The notes under the pieces: generated by a model
The model's input: the letters and a program-made list of their open reading frames with translations, nothing else
Told to the model about the DNA's origin: nothing
Databases searched by the model: none
Shown: in pieces, positions 40,364 to 59,235 of the stretch
How the letters are laid out: every line of letters begins with the position of its first letter
Numbering within the stretch: the first letter of the stretch is position 1
Made by a program: the position numbers and the translations under genes
Assembly: GCF_034702125.1 (NCBI RefSeq)
Contig: NC_085857.1
Location: 50,063,844 to 50,127,843, forward strand
Reading direction: 5' to 3'
DNA from: Engraulis encrasicolus
Lineage: Eukaryota > Chordata > Actinopteri > Clupeiformes > Engraulidae
DNA length: 64,000 bases

Positions 40364-41903
40364 TATAGGCCCTATAGTATATTGTGTTGAAATATCAAAT
40401 TGTAGTTTGACAAATTGTGATTATCATATTGTCGTCAAGTCTCAAATTGATTATCAAATATCATTTTCTGATTTTGACAAAAAAGTCAAACAATATTTGA
40501 AGAGCATTTGAACAACATTTGAATACACTATAGGTCCGTGTACTGTTTTGTTCATTCATTATTCTATTTTGGAACTCGCACGACAAATGAAAAATGACTT
40601 GTTTATGATGTTTTAGACTTGAATATCACTAGTGAAATGGAATCAAGCGCCATGTTTTGATATCTTTTAGGAACTGAAAATGAAACGCTGAATTTTGGAA
40701 AAAGAAAAAAGCAATAAAGAATATAACCTTCTGAATTTCGTCTTTGGTTTACTTAGGTCCCAGATTCGGGTGACCTGGAAGTAGGTCTAGGTTGAGCTTT
40801 CATTAGGCTACATGGTTTCTTTGGAGGCAAATTCCGATTCATCATAGCTACAATTTTCCGCGACGTTGCTCACTTGAAAGATGTGGTTGATCTGTGATGA
40901 GTGTGCAAAGAATATTTTGTGACGCTCAGAGCTTGTGCTACGCTATGTCTACTAGTAGACATCCAATAACATCACGGAGACCACCAGCTTACTTTGTTAC
41001 TTTCATAGCGTCGCTAGTTTTTTGTTATAGTTTTTTTTTTCACTTACTCGTTAATCCATGTCAAACGCGTGCATGGTCTTTGCGATGGCGTGGGCATTAT
41101 TAGGAAACGACAACTCCATCGTAGGTAGTTGCGAGGACCTCGCAAATATCAGACGACTTCTGACAGCAGGGCTACACGGTTTTGACAGACAGCTGTCCTG
41201 TTGCTCCACTCATGCCGTTTTCGCTCCACCACCACCACTCCATTTCAGCGTCACTGCAGTTGCAAGTTACATTCACCGACACATAACCTTGCTCTAACCA
41301 TTGCCACATTCTTTTTCATCCGTCCAAAACCTACAAAACCGAAGTAATCCGCGATAGTCCGATCATTGAAAACATTTGATCAACAGTAGTTCCAGCGCGG
41401 GCATCTAACACGCAGCCAATGAATGTGAAGCTGCGTTATTGTGATTAACGGCCAGCCAATGGGTGTGGGCTACATCATGACGGTAGGCCTAATGTTCATG
41501 GGTAATGTAGGCGCCGTTTTAACGTTCATCAGACGGCAGTCTGCCACAGATCTGTGCTGGCAGCTGTTTGACGTTCGGGCGTGCGCTAGAGTCTACCGAC
41601 CAATTTGGCTAGTGGATGATTTTTTCTACTAACCAAAATGGATTTTCACCCGCATTTGGCGTGTTGGCGTGTGTTATTAGAGCCCTGGTCTTTGGGATTC
41701 ATGAGCACGATTGTGCATAAACCAACGACATTCCGCCTTACTCAACCAATATATGCAGATGCTGTAACAGTGCGACCGGGACAGAGAAGACGGGAAGGGC
41801 AGACCAACTGTCATTGAGAACATATTTTGACAGCTCTAATGATCAGCATCTTTCATCAATTTCCCAGCTTATCTCCAGCATAAAGCACAACCTCCTCATA
41901 TAT
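40364..41903. other. intergenic, nothing recognised
   Basis: No exon, RNA gene or terminal repeat could be supported; only short ORFs without family motifs. Confidence 0.4.
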
Positions 41904-43682
41904 CGTCGGCTTGCTACCAAAACCGCCTAAGTCCGAATTTGGTCGAAATGAGATTTTTGCATAAACTTACTCCCCTACCACAGCTGCATCGCCCTGCCTT
42001 TCTGCCAGGGTCATTGATCAATCACAACAGTCACCAGAGTCAAAAATCTGTATGTATAAAGTCACACACTGCCTATGAGAAAATGAATGACCAGGGACGT
42101 AGCTATAGGGAGGACAAGGAGGGCATTTGCCTGTAGGCCTAGGGCCCTCCTGCAGGTGGCAGGGGTAGGGGCCCTATTATGATCTTGGCAGGTGGTATGG
42201 GGGCCCTATCTATTCATCCTGGGGCCCTGTGCACAATTGTTCTGCCATTTTTGATGCAAGAAGCCGTTAATTTACATCTGTTGAGTTTTTTTTCTCACTC
42301 TCTCTCTCGCTCTCTCTTCAAAGACAATGGCAATGTTTTAAAACTTCATCCTCAGACATCTGTCTGAGATAATCTTATCACACAATGGTTGTAGCCCTAC
42401 ATTAATTAATAGTTGTAGCCTTGAAACAAACTTGGCAACTATTAATCGTTTACTTTATTTGATGTTATCACAGATTTATAGAAGACTGTCGTAGACTGCA
42501 TCATTTCAGGATATTCTGTTATATCGTATCCTTATGTAATTTGTAGACTTTGAACAGCATTGGATTGATGTCAATAGTGCAATGCATATTTACATGAGCA
42601 GTGGGATGACCATCACAATGTGTAAAGTATCCAGTAGTGGTTCTATATCATATTCTGAATGCCACGGTCATGGTGTTGAAGTGGGCGGGGCACAGTTCTA
42701 TGACCAGGTTACCTCGGTCATGGGCAAGGTTGGGAGGGTGGGGCAGTTCTATGAGCATGGAGAAGAGCAGAAGTTAAGCAAAGATGATAAACAAGGAGGA
42801 GACAGTTCGTGAGGAGGTACAAGGACCAAAGAAGTGCCCCACCCCTTCATCCTCCTCCATGACTGATGGGACCTCAACATGGAGATTGGGCGTCACTGCA
42901 TGGCTTACTCTGTGTGGCACTGCAGTTGGGATCTGCCCTGATATGAGCAATGTATGCATTACCATTGTGGCAATTGCTCTGGCACAATGACAAAAAGAGT
43001 TATACTTTGGATGAGAATGCAAATAATGTTTCATTGAAAGCTAATATGACTGAAAGTGCTAGAAAGTAAAAGAAATCTGTGAAAATCTGTTGGTAGACAT
43101 GAGATTTACCAGCATGCTAGATTTACATGTCTTAAGGCAAAAGAAACCCCTAAGTGTTTAAGTTAAACAGTTAGACTTAATACATAGCATGCTAGATTGT
43201 TACAAGGTCTACAAAAATATTTCAATCATTCACCATATCCAGGATTAAAGTTTGGAATAAAAATAAAAAAGAATAGTATAACTATCAAAATAATGTGCAG
43301 TGCATTGTTCTTGTTTTGCTGCTTCAAATAATTTCTTTTAAAGAGTTTTTTTTTCCTTAGGAGCCATTTCATGTTTGACTTGCAGCTTCACTCAAAATAA
43401 ATAAAGAAAATAAATTAACATCTTGGTACTGTTTGTAGTGGACCAATGACACAGACATGATGACAGGATGATGCAGATGTGGTAGGGGAGTAAAAAAGGG
43501 GAGTTCTGCAAAAATCTCCTTTGACCAAAATTATTAGGGGGGACTCACAATTGCTCTTTGCCCAGGGTCTCAGATATCCTAGAACCGCCACTGATGTTTG
43601 GCGCCCCCTTTGGTGCCTAGTTTTTCCCTGTTTTCCGAAAACCCCAAAATCGGACTTAGGCGGTTTTTGTAGCAAGCCGACG
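41904..43682. mobile_element. CGTCGG-TIR DNA element, copy 2 (intact ends, 1.78 kb)
   Basis: Terminal inverted repeats of about 40 bp (CGTCGGCTTGCTACCAAAAC at the left) are flanked by ATAT (41900-41903 and 43683-43686). It is in the same orientation as copy 1 and lacks that copy's two insertions. The body shows only short ORFs, so it is non-autonomous. Confidence 0.85.
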
Positions 43683-44379
43683 ATATCCAACGACATCACT
43701 AATGCTCCAAATACACCAAAGTGAACTGTGTAGGCTATTAAACGTGTGTAAAACAGTGGTATGGTTTAAAACATGTGGTAAGAACGCACGCTTCAGCTCA
43801 TTAATAAACTTGTCAGCTAAAGAATACACAACCGATTGCACATTGGCCATATGTTCCCTAATGCATTACCTTCCTGCATGTAGCCTACGGCTCAATTCCA
43901 AACAGGGACGGCAGCTGTCCTTCCAGTGAGCTAACTGGACATCGAGTCATGAAGTGTGGATCGAAACGAAAAATTGCTTTATTTCCTCCCTCGGCAGTTG
44001 ACTGCATTTGTGGGCGTAACGGGGATATTTGAGGTCAGCATCAGATGCTGACTTCGCTGCCTTGGTACCCAACATGCTGTGCGCCACCTCCCTCTCAACC
44101 GGAAACCTGAAAAACAAACATGGCTACTACCCAAGCTACTACCTTATCATACTCTTTATTCTGACACTTATGTATGTAGATATTGAAAATCGAATGGATA
44201 AATCAAAATGGATAAATCAACATTGTAGTATCTAAATATGCTGTCGCTAGATCTATTTATAGCCTATTTTACGATTCCGCCGTCTGACGATCATTCACCG
44301 TTCAAATAGCATGCGTAAGCTAAGCGCTAATGTGATGAACGTAACTCCCGCCATAGAATCGCCGTAACATCAAATGCTG
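43683..44379. other. intergenic, nothing recognised
   Basis: No exon or repeat structure is recognised in this stretch. Confidence 0.35.
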
Positions 44380-44636
44380 AAATGTACTGTTATTTTACTT
44401 ATACTACTGCATAAATATTGTAGAGCACTTTTAGTTTAACAATACTAATACTGTGAACGTTCTGTAGAGTACTGTTATTTAAAAGTTCAATTGCTGCTGA
44501 AAAAATGTTATATACTGTGATACATTAAACAGCAATGAGCTGTATTTGATTTTTGGTGTGAAATAACAGTAGAATTACAGGTAAATATAATGGCCAGTAA
44601 CTGCCGTTATTTTGCAGGGAAATTTTCTTAGAGTGC
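44380..44636. repeat. second copy of the right end of element 15957-17770
   Basis: Nearly identical to 17515-17770 in direct orientation, with only a handful of differences in about 257 bp. The left part of the element is missing. Confidence 0.85.
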
Positions 44637-44745
44637 ACCCACGGGGACCCCGGTTCATGTCCGGCCGGGGTCATTTCCCGATCCTCCCCTATCTCTCTGT
44701 CCCATTCGCTTCCTGTTGCCATCTTCAACTGTCCTGTCGGTTCAC
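44637..44745 (+). mobile_element. SINE-like remnant
   Basis: 'gaccccggttcatgtccggc' followed by 'catttcccgatcctcccc' and 'ctctctgtcccattcgcttc' is the opposite-strand version of the SINE at 51598-51770. It contains a B-box-like GGTTCATGTCC. Confidence 0.5.
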
Positions 44746-44869
44746 TTCGGTTGTTTCTGGTGTACACGTACAGCGAGCCTCAGAAATTCAGAGAAATTGC
44801 ACAATGTCTTTACAATGTGTCATTCCTGCCACACAAACTCAGATGCCTAACTACTGGACAATGAACTAA

Positions 44870-45420
44870 TTAGGTATTTTGTCCCAAATGGTCATGGTTT
44901 GGGTCCCCATTTGACCGACTGACATCTGCATCTTTTTTAGATTTACATTTAAGCACAAGAGCGCAAACACAGTTTTACAGTTATGACATTCAACCATCCA
45001 TGACAATGGATTACACTGTGAGTTGTCCAATTGCAACAGAGACCATATGCCCATCTCACTATCCAACCTCCCATCTTTGCCTTGATCTGTGGCCTCGTGC
45101 TTTACTGACATCCCCGCGTCCGTGGAGAAATCAGTTGCCCTGCTGAAAGCCTTGGCACAACAACTTTTTGGGGTCTTTTCCCCAATCAATCTCCCGACTA
45201 CAAATGAGGAAAGGACCTTTGAATTGTGTGTTTAAGAGATATGGAATAAAACTTGCCTCACATGTACAGGGCCAAGATGGGAGGTTAGATAATGAAGTGG
45301 ACCACTGTAGTAGTGGAATGCAGAACACTGGCCCCACCTTGTGGAACTTTCGGATGCAATGTTTGAAGCTCCAATGCACTGCACTATGAACTGAAAGGTG
45401 TGTTTTTGTCATTGCATTAT
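44870..45420. repeat. intergenic block with an imperfect inverted repeat
   Basis: About 45040-45110 and 45235-45300 are diverged inverted arms sharing 'aacctcccatct' and flanking matches. It may be a degraded foldback element; no exon is recognised. Confidence 0.4.
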
Positions 45421-45429
45421 ATTAGAGTA

Positions 45430-45655
45430 CCTTTCACCTAGCTGACAGATTTATCCAAAGCAACTTACAGTTTTTTTTTAAGTTATTACAGGGTATTGGT
45501 TACAGTCCCTAGAGCAGTAGAGCAGGGTTTGGTGCATTGTTCAAGGGCACCTCAGTCATGGAGTGAGATGGGGAGTGAAAAAGTGGGGTTCGAACCTGCA
45601 ACCCTCTGATCTTAAGCCTTGACCGTGGGGCCAAAGCTGCCGGTGTGTGGTTAAA
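45430..45655 (-). mobile_element. tRNA-derived SINE remnant
   Basis: 'atccaaagcaacttacag', 'tcaagggcacctcagtcatg' and 'ggggttcgaacctgcaaccc' with 'tctgatct' are hallmark phrases of a widespread teleost SINE whose tRNA-like head lies at the right end. A weaker relative of the middle part is at 17340-17440. Confidence 0.6.
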
Positions 45656-47503
<1,848 letters not shown>

Positions 47504-47592
47504 ATGCGTGCGTGCAGGTGTTTCAGAGGACAATATATGGCAGGAGCTTTGCCTGACAAGCATGAACGGTGTGTGTGTGTGTCTGTGTATAT

Positions 47593-49110
47593 GAGTGATT
47601 CTCTAATTCGCCTACACTTTTAAGTCCGTGGATTTTATTTGGCAATTCCACTAACTATTAACTGCATCCAATGATGTTTTGGACATGTAAAGAAACTTGT
47701 TTTGCCCAAGAATGTTGATTCACAGTAATCATCACATTATGACAAAACTGTCAGAAAGACCACTGTCCTTTCCATTATACATGAAATTTGCCATTTTATG
47801 TGTGTCCACGAAAACTGTGTTAACTGTGTCACGGTCTGAAACCTCCTCCATAAATCAGTAATGATTTGGTCTTAGGCCATACGAATAACATCACGTGATG
47901 TCATAACCTCTTTGGCAGGATACGGGAAGACTTTTTGGTAAATTTTGAGCTCCATCCTTCCATAATTTAATCCATTCTTTTTCATGTTCTCATAGCGGGA
48001 AAATTGCCTGTCAACTGTGTTATCAACATATTCATAAGAATCTGAATTAGAAATCACATGTAGAAAAACACAGATAAAGCATACAGATACATGAATTGAT
48101 TAAGGTGTTGTGGTGGAACTTCTGAGGTCCTCAGTTAGCACAACACCATAAAAATGGCTGAAATGTCAACGGTGTTACCGTCAATGGTGTTACAATTAAG
48201 TATGACAGTCAGGGTTGCCAGATGAGGCTGATGATTTCCAGCCCAAAAAATGATCAAAATCCGCCCTAAAAACCCGCCCAATTCTATTGATTTATATGGC
48301 AGTGGGAAGGTTTTTCTGATAGATGCCATTTTTACCCGCACACGGCCATCCTAAGCAGCCCAATTGGGCGGGAACCAGCCCAATCTGGCAACACTGATGA
48401 CAGTTGAGGAGGAGTATGTTTTTGCCAATTTATATCCATATTGACAGACAAACAAACAAAATAATTTGTGTTCTAGGGAGATGGGTTTGTCTGCTCTGTT
48501 TTTTTCTCCTAAAAAATGCCGACTTGTTCCCCTGCACTGTTGACCGTAACACCGTTGAGTAACACCGTTGACTGTTTTGAAAGTGTTTTTGCGCTATTGA
48601 TCCCTTATGTGTTGGAAAAATCCTATGAACATACACTAGGGATTATCTCTGGAGAAGGAAGTCTTGTGTAAGGAGGGTGACTATATTCAAATCAGACGTT
48701 ACAGGGATTTATGATGAAAAATGTGTCAGTCTGTATCACAGTGACTCATAAAATCCTACTTATGAAGCTCAACAATCACATTTTCTATATCAGTTGCACA
48801 GATTAATGACAACATTACTGCTAAGGGACATAAGCACTTTCAAACATATATTGTTTCAACTCTGTAGTATTTTTATATATGTTTGAAATGACATAGTATT
48901 TGTCCATAACACTGTTGACAAAATAATTAAGCAAATGTTCGCTTTCATTAGAGTATTTATCAAATGATTTAAGATTAAGCTTGGCAATTTGTTTGTTCGG
49001 AAACTTAAATATATACACTATGTAAACATCTAGGTCATTTAGTTGAAAGAAAATACTGATAATTGACATTTTGCTTTTGCCAAAAGCGTAGGGGAATCGT
49101 AGAATCACTC
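47593..49110. mobile_element. GAGTGATTC-TIR element with clustered GGTGTTAC motifs
   Basis: The left end GAGTGATTCTCTAATTCGCC and right end (inverse GAGTGATTCTACGATTCCCC) are inverted with similarity for about 35 bp. Inside, variants of GTCAACGGTGTTAC occur in both orientations at about 47815, 48012, 48165-48192, 48540-48575 and 48905. A 187-bp hAT-like element is nested within it. No TSD is evident and no transposase ORF is seen. Confidence 0.6.
48210..48396. mobile_element. hAT-like MITE, 187 bp
   Basis: CAGGGTTGCCAGATGAG and CAATCTGGCAACACTG are its ends. A perfect 8-bp TSD ATGACAGT flanks it (48202-48209 and 48397-48404). Confidence 0.9.
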
Positions 49111-49194
49111 CCCATGTCTCATTGCCTGAGGCCTTATTATTGTCATGTGCATCAGAGTGGCCTTTGGGCACCAGAAACTGGCTTTGAGCCTTAC

Positions 49195-49289
<95 letters not shown>

Positions 49290-49471
49290 GATGGGTAGGT
49301 TAGCAATGCAAAGTGTAGAGAACAGGTGTATTCAGGTATTCAGACTGTTGCGTCAAGAGAGGTGTCCTGACACAGGTCAGAGAGAAATATAAAGGGAGAG
49401 GAGAGAGAGAGGGGAGGGAGAGAGAGATATAGAGACAGAGATAGACAGACAGGGAGATAGAGGGGAAGGAG

Positions 49472-49565
<94 letters not shown>
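49195..49565. repeat. (GA)n arrays
   Basis: A pure GA array at 49195-49286 and a less regular GA-rich stretch at 49390-49565. Confidence 0.95.
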
Positions 49566-49567
<2 letters not shown>

Positions 49568-49599
49568 GTGCATAGAGGGAAGCGGGACAGCTGTGTCAG

Positions 49600-49746
49600 G
49601 TGAAGTGTAGAGGTGTGTTCAGAGAAGTGTGTGGCTGGCCACCCATTGCAGAGCTGTTGGGAGAAACTGAAGGATTGCTACTTTCAACAAAGCACCAGGC
49701 CACATACAACAAGAGTTAAGGAGGGAGGGACATATGCGTTGGGTGG

Positions 49747-49805
<59 letters not shown>

Positions 49806-49945
49806 CGGCAGGTGTGTCTGACAGGTGGAACTGTAAAGGTGTAGCTGACAGCAGGTGTGTTCAGAAAGGTGTGTGGCCACATTGTAGTACGCTGAGCTGC
49901 TGGGAGATGCTGAACGATTTCTATCTTCAACACGGTACATAACTC
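49600..49945. repeat. local ~100-bp duplication around a (GA)n array
   Basis: 'aggtgtgttcagagaagtgt' with 'gagctgttgggagaaactga' (49611-49700) recurs as 'aggtgtgttcagaaaggtgt' with 'gagctgctgggagatgctga' (49853-49935). A (GA)n array (49749-49801) lies between the copies. Confidence 0.75.
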
Positions 49946-49971
49946 CACAGTAAGTTACGGACCTTCATATT

Positions 49972-49974
<3 letters not shown>

Positions 49975-50019
<45 letters not shown>

Positions 50020-50045
50020 CGTGCGTGCGTGTGTGTGCGTCCGTT
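49975..50045. repeat. (GT)n microsatellite
   Basis: GT repeat with a GCGT-variant tail. Confidence 0.9.
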
Positions 50046-50577
50046 TGTGCGTGTGTGCTGTTTAAATGTATGTGTAATTCCAGCTGAACTGTCAGTTCAC
50101 TAAGTCAAGAACAGAATAATAGTGTCTGGCTACATATGCATACATTTTATTGGACATTTGCAAGAGTTTGTTTATGTCGGTTTTACGCAGCAGTAGCTGT
50201 GTGTTGTCTCGCTCAATCACCAGCCTGTTTGTTTAAACAGACCTACTCTTTACAGACCAAACCAACCAGGTCAGCTGCTTTACTTACTACCTGGCTACCT
50301 GTCATCCTCTTAGCACACCTTGGGACCTGTTGCAGAACTATGTATGTCCCCAAGTCTGTGTGTGTGCGTGTGTGAGTGTGCATGTGTGAGTGTGCGTGTG
50401 TGTGCAGGATTGAGGGAAATTGAACCAGTGACTGCATTACTTAAAATGTCAACCACATACACATACACAGACACGTGAAGAGTTGTTGAATTAGCGTTGA
50501 CTTAATCCTTTCTCTGCTCACCTGCACACACAGAGTAGAAACAAAGTCTAAGCTGGGCAGTACCAGAAAAAGTGGGC

Positions 50578-50596
50578 ACACACACACACACACACA

Positions 50597-50684
<88 letters not shown>

Positions 50685-50692
50685 CACACACA
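50578..50692. repeat. (CA)n microsatellite, interrupted
   Basis: CA repeat with CCACA and CGCACG interruptions. Confidence 0.95.
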
Positions 50693-50788
50693 GTATCGTA
50701 GAAAGCGGGTGGGGCAGCAATGGTAATGGCTTGACTATACGACTGGCAGAACTTGTGGGGTGACTTCAGGAAGCATGTCACTCTGCGA

Positions 50789-50917
<129 letters not shown>

Positions 50918-51194
50918 ATTGGGCAGGAGCCCTTTGTGGAGGGGGGGTTAGCCCGCAGCACCAAAGTGTGGAGGTCGGGGGGATGCAGAGAGCAATTGCA
51001 CAAGTGAATGAATGAATGAATGAATGAGTTTGTATGCGCTCATGTACCCAAGTGAGCAAATGCTGCCCATTGTGGACAGGCTGTGTGCGGTGCTGTCTGA
51101 ACACCTTTAATGTAGGCCTATACCCTGAACCCTGCAGTTAAAAACCAAAACAGACGGGTCACACCCCTCCATTTGCATAATAACAGTTCCCGTG

Positions 51195-51990
51195 TTAACA
51201 GTTTCTCTGAAGCTTGCTACACTGCACCGACTGTTGCCACAAACAACTGTTGCCTACTAACAGAATTGGCACCCAAGGGCACAGTTTTAACTGTTTAACA
51301 GTTTTTACTGTGCCATCATTTGTTTACATGTACACAAAATAAATCTTACAGGGAAGTGCCCGATGATATCTAGTGTTAACGTACTTCAGATTTCACGTGC
51401 AACAAGGTACAAATATAGGATATTATATTGAAATGTATTTGAGAATTTGGCTATTGTTATTTATGCAATGTTACTGTAAGTATACTATATGTCACGGAAC
51501 GGTGTGTGATGATTTAACAGTTGGGTACTTCAGATATAGCCTTCAGCTAGGGAGATCAATGGGTGAATATTGCATTGCATATATATTTTTTATTTAAATA
51601 TTTTTTTTCAACTTAATTAGGACAGGATAGTGAAGAGTAGGACATGGGCAATGAGTGGGAGAGAGATGGGGAGGGTTTGGCGAAGGACCCAGGCCAGGAA
51701 TCGAACCCGGGTCAGCCACATGGCAGGCGAGTGCCCTACCGGATGGCCACGGCAGGGCGACATTTTATATTACTGGATCGTTTTGCGATACATGTCGTCT
51801 AGACTGTGTGGCCTTTATTTGCATTAGTTCTAGTATCAACTGTCTCTGTGAAGCTTGCTACACTACTGTTGCTCCTCTAACAGAATCAGCACCAAAGGGT
51901 AGGGCGTTAACTGTCATGCAAGCAATTGTTTTCAAATAAATGTCAAACAGGGAAGATTTTGATGATACACGACTTTTGAGCACTTAAAAT
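51195..51990. repeat. local duplication upstream of znf750, interrupted by a SINE
   Basis: 'gaagcttgctacact' with 'aacagaattggcacc' and 'acagggaag' (51209-51360) recurs as 'gaagcttgctacact' with 'aacagaatcagcacc' and 'acagggaag' (51850-51960). The copies are in direct orientation, about 640 bp apart, and the SINE lies between them. Confidence 0.65.
51598..51770 (-). mobile_element. tRNA-derived SINE
   Basis: 'ggaatcgaacccgggtcagc' is a complementary tRNA B box. 'acaggatagtgaagagtagg' and 'gtgggagagagatggggag' are its body. 'ccctaccggatggcc' resembles a tRNA anticodon arm and A box region. This is a common fish SINE type. Confidence 0.65.
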
Positions 51991-52197
51991 ATAACCTGAA
52001 GAAATATGTACTGGGTTTAAAAAAGAACTGACTGTGGATAATGAAGACATCATTGTTTTGCTTTTATATATTGTATTACACAAGGTTGTGCTTTCTTTCT
52101 CTTTACCTAATGACAGTATGTCTATGTTTTTCTATTTTATTGTTCACAGTTTGTACTATACATACAGTACATTATAAACTAAATGTTATTAGGCTAG

Positions 52198-56918
<4,721 letters not shown>

Positions 56919-57590
56919 GTGCAGTAAAAGAAAATTAGAAACTAAGAAAGAAAGACCGAAAGAACTATTTTATCTTGTGATTTATTGTGACTTATTTCTG
57001 TGGTTGTTTAAGTGCTCACTGATATGTACATAGGCTGTAAGTATGTTTTATAGTATGTATACATATGTTTAATTATTATATATTTATCTGTGTACCTGTG
57101 TTTGTATTTATTTATTCTTTATTTAGCCAGGATTAGCCCATTGAGACTAGGCGTTTTCTTCTGCCCAGGGCCGGCCCTGACCCATTTGGCACCCTAGGCA
57201 AGAATTTAGATGGCTCTGAAGAAGACGTGTGAACATCGAAACGTTAGTCTTGGCGCTTGCCCAATAAAACGTTATTTTCCACATCTGAAGATGCTCCGGT
57301 GATTCCTTTCTTCCCCTGCAAGGAATATCTTACGTTTGCTTAAAACTATTACTCCTTGTTGTATTCTGCGTTTATTGTAGGGGTTTTACTATTTAAAGTG
57401 CTACACAAGAAAAATGGCCATATTCCCACCGTCATGAAGATGGTCACGTATATCTCCCAATATATATAAGCTCATATTTTTGTGACTTAACAAATAGTGG
57501 GAAAAAGTAGACTCCTGAGGATGGGCATATCTAACACAAGACTCAATAATTTGCTGAAAATGTCAATGAAAGGTGTGATTGTAATGAAGA
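56919..57590 (+). other. znf750 3' flank with retroposon-like insert
   Basis: AT-rich 3' UTR-like sequence follows the stop. From about 57170 a repeat-like block appears, with a hammerhead-like motif (57211-57250) and AATAAA at 57263. Confidence 0.4.
57211..57250 (+). ncRNA. candidate degenerate hammerhead-like motif
   Basis: CTGAAGA, then about 15 nt that can fold weakly, then GAAACG and AGTC resemble the hammerhead core CUGANGA...GAAA...GUC. Penelope-like retroelements are known to carry such motifs. The helix is short and mismatched, so activity is doubtful. Confidence 0.25.
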
Positions 57591-57885
57591 GTCCAAACTG
57601 TGTATGACTGAAGTTGTGCCCCGATGCACTAATAATTCTATAAATACTCCACCCACACAGTAGTTTACTGTGATGTTTCCTAGTTCATCACTTTGGCATG
57701 CTGGTAATCTTTGATGCTGTGATGTGCAAGTTAGGGGAGAAATGACAAGTGATACAATGATTTTAGAGTAATTTGCTGTGTGCCGTGTCACCACCACAGT
57801 TGCATAGTGTACCAGAAAATCAGAGTAATTAACTGTGAGATTTCACAGTAAATTACTCTGAAATCCTTGTAATTTTTTACTGTGT
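57590..57885. repeat. inverted copy of the repeat at 14830-15130
   Basis: Reverse-complement match to the mfap4 intron 3 repeat (actgaagttgtgccccgatg ... catcactttggcatgctggt ... acagtaaattactctgaaat). Confidence 0.75.
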
Positions 57886-58345
57886 AGAAAATCTTTAAGC
57901 TAACCAGATGTCAAAATACATTGTAACCTACTACTGAACAGCAACAACATTTGGTGGATAATAAAATACATCTTATACCTACAATTATTGACAGAGGAAG
58001 GTAAGGGGTAGGCCTACACTACTAATTTCCATTATAGCTTGCACTGGGCCCTTCTATCAAAGTCAGTCAGGCATTGTTACTAGAAAAGTCTCCCTGCTTT
58101 CATAAACAGATGACGTTAGCAGTTGCTATTTATTGATTAGCGGTATGATGTGCTATTAGTTTGCCGTTCTCAATAACATTCCTTGTGCAACAGGAAAAAT
58201 ATAATGATGACATCATCTTTACTGTAATATTACCTCGGTCTTTGCAGCATTTCTCCTCTTCTCCTTTCCTTTTTCTTCCCCTGAGCACCGGACAGTTTAG
58301 GACGTTTGGACATTGTTGAATTTCACCTGACTCTTCAGCTTGGCT
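57886..58345. other. intergenic, nothing recognised
   Basis: No exon, RNA or terminal repeat is seen. Confidence 0.35.
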
Positions 58346-58485
58346 GGGGTCCGTTTCTCGAAAGCGTCGAACGACTCAACTCTCTCTCGACAGCGACGCT
58401 CACCACTAAATCCAAGGGAACGGTAAGACGGTCTTAAGATGGTCTTAAGACGGTTAGCAACTACAAGAATCGAGAAACGGACCCC
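58346..58485. mobile_element. MITE with GGGGTCCGTTTCTCGA ends
   Basis: Perfect inverted ends (GGGGTCCGTTTCTCGA and TCGAGAAACGGACCCC). It is an inverted relative of 22656-22827. Confidence 0.8.
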
Positions 58486-58501
58486 TGGTTGATAAGACAC
58501 A

Positions 58502-58535
58502 TTTACAACAACAACAACAACAACAACAACAAAAA
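58502..58535. repeat. (CAA)n run
   Basis: About ten CAA units. Confidence 0.9.
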
Positions 58536-58840
58536 AGGCGACCAATTCCCCAAGCTTATCAGACAGAGGGAGCTTATTACACAGAGGGAGTTTGTGGTGA
58601 GGCAGGGAGACTCTTAAGTAATATAGAATCGTCACTGTTATTATTATAGGTGTTTCTAACAGTAAAATTAATATTAAATAAAACATACCACCTTTCAATA
58701 TAGAGGGGTTATTTTCCCTCCCCAATTTCTGCCACTCTGGCGCCCCCTCATGGTCAGCGCCATTAGCAAACAATTAGGCTGCTATGCTTAGGAGCTGGCT
58801 CTGCTTCTGCCAAGGAGGCCTGGTCAAATGAAGAGTGTCC

Positions 58841-59029
58841 CAATTCAAATCTCAGGTTTCGGGTGCAGGTTAAAAAAAAATAAGTCCATAGGTAATGAAA
58901 AAAAAACCACACACCGGTGAGCTCCCATTTAAACTATTGTATTTCGTGACGTTTCGGGCCACCCTGGCCCTCACACAATAAAATGGATTCAATGGGAGCT
59001 CACTGGTGTGCGGTTTTTATTTTCATTAC
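58841..59029 (-). mobile_element. short retroposed insert with a 16-bp TSD
   Basis: CAAATGAAGAGTGTCC occurs at 58825-58840 and again at 59030-59045, directly flanking 189 bp. A long TSD of this kind points to target-primed retroposition. The insert has inverted ends (GGTAATGAAAA at 58891 and TTTTCATTACC near 59030). On its minus strand it carries a GGGCC-loop-GGCCC hairpin followed by GAAACGTC. Confidence 0.6.
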
Positions 59030-59235
59030 CAAATGAAGAGTGTCCACATTATGTGTTCCTATGCACTGTGCTTTTGAAGCAAAATACATTCATTTTAAAA
59101 AATATATAATCGTGCTCACTCAAAATGTGTCATACAATCACACACACACACACTGTAAGTACAGAAGGAACTGGCCAACCTCTGAACCCAATACCCCCCC
59201 CCCCCCAAAAAAAAAGAAAAAACAGACACACACTC

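Noticed and set aside
44866..45189. 107-codon minus-strand ORF
   Set aside because: No recognisable motif, no splice context, and it overlaps an imperfect inverted repeat.
51598..51770. tRNA gene
   Set aside because: A B box is present (in complement), but the cloverleaf is broken and the body matches a SINE found elsewhere in the window.
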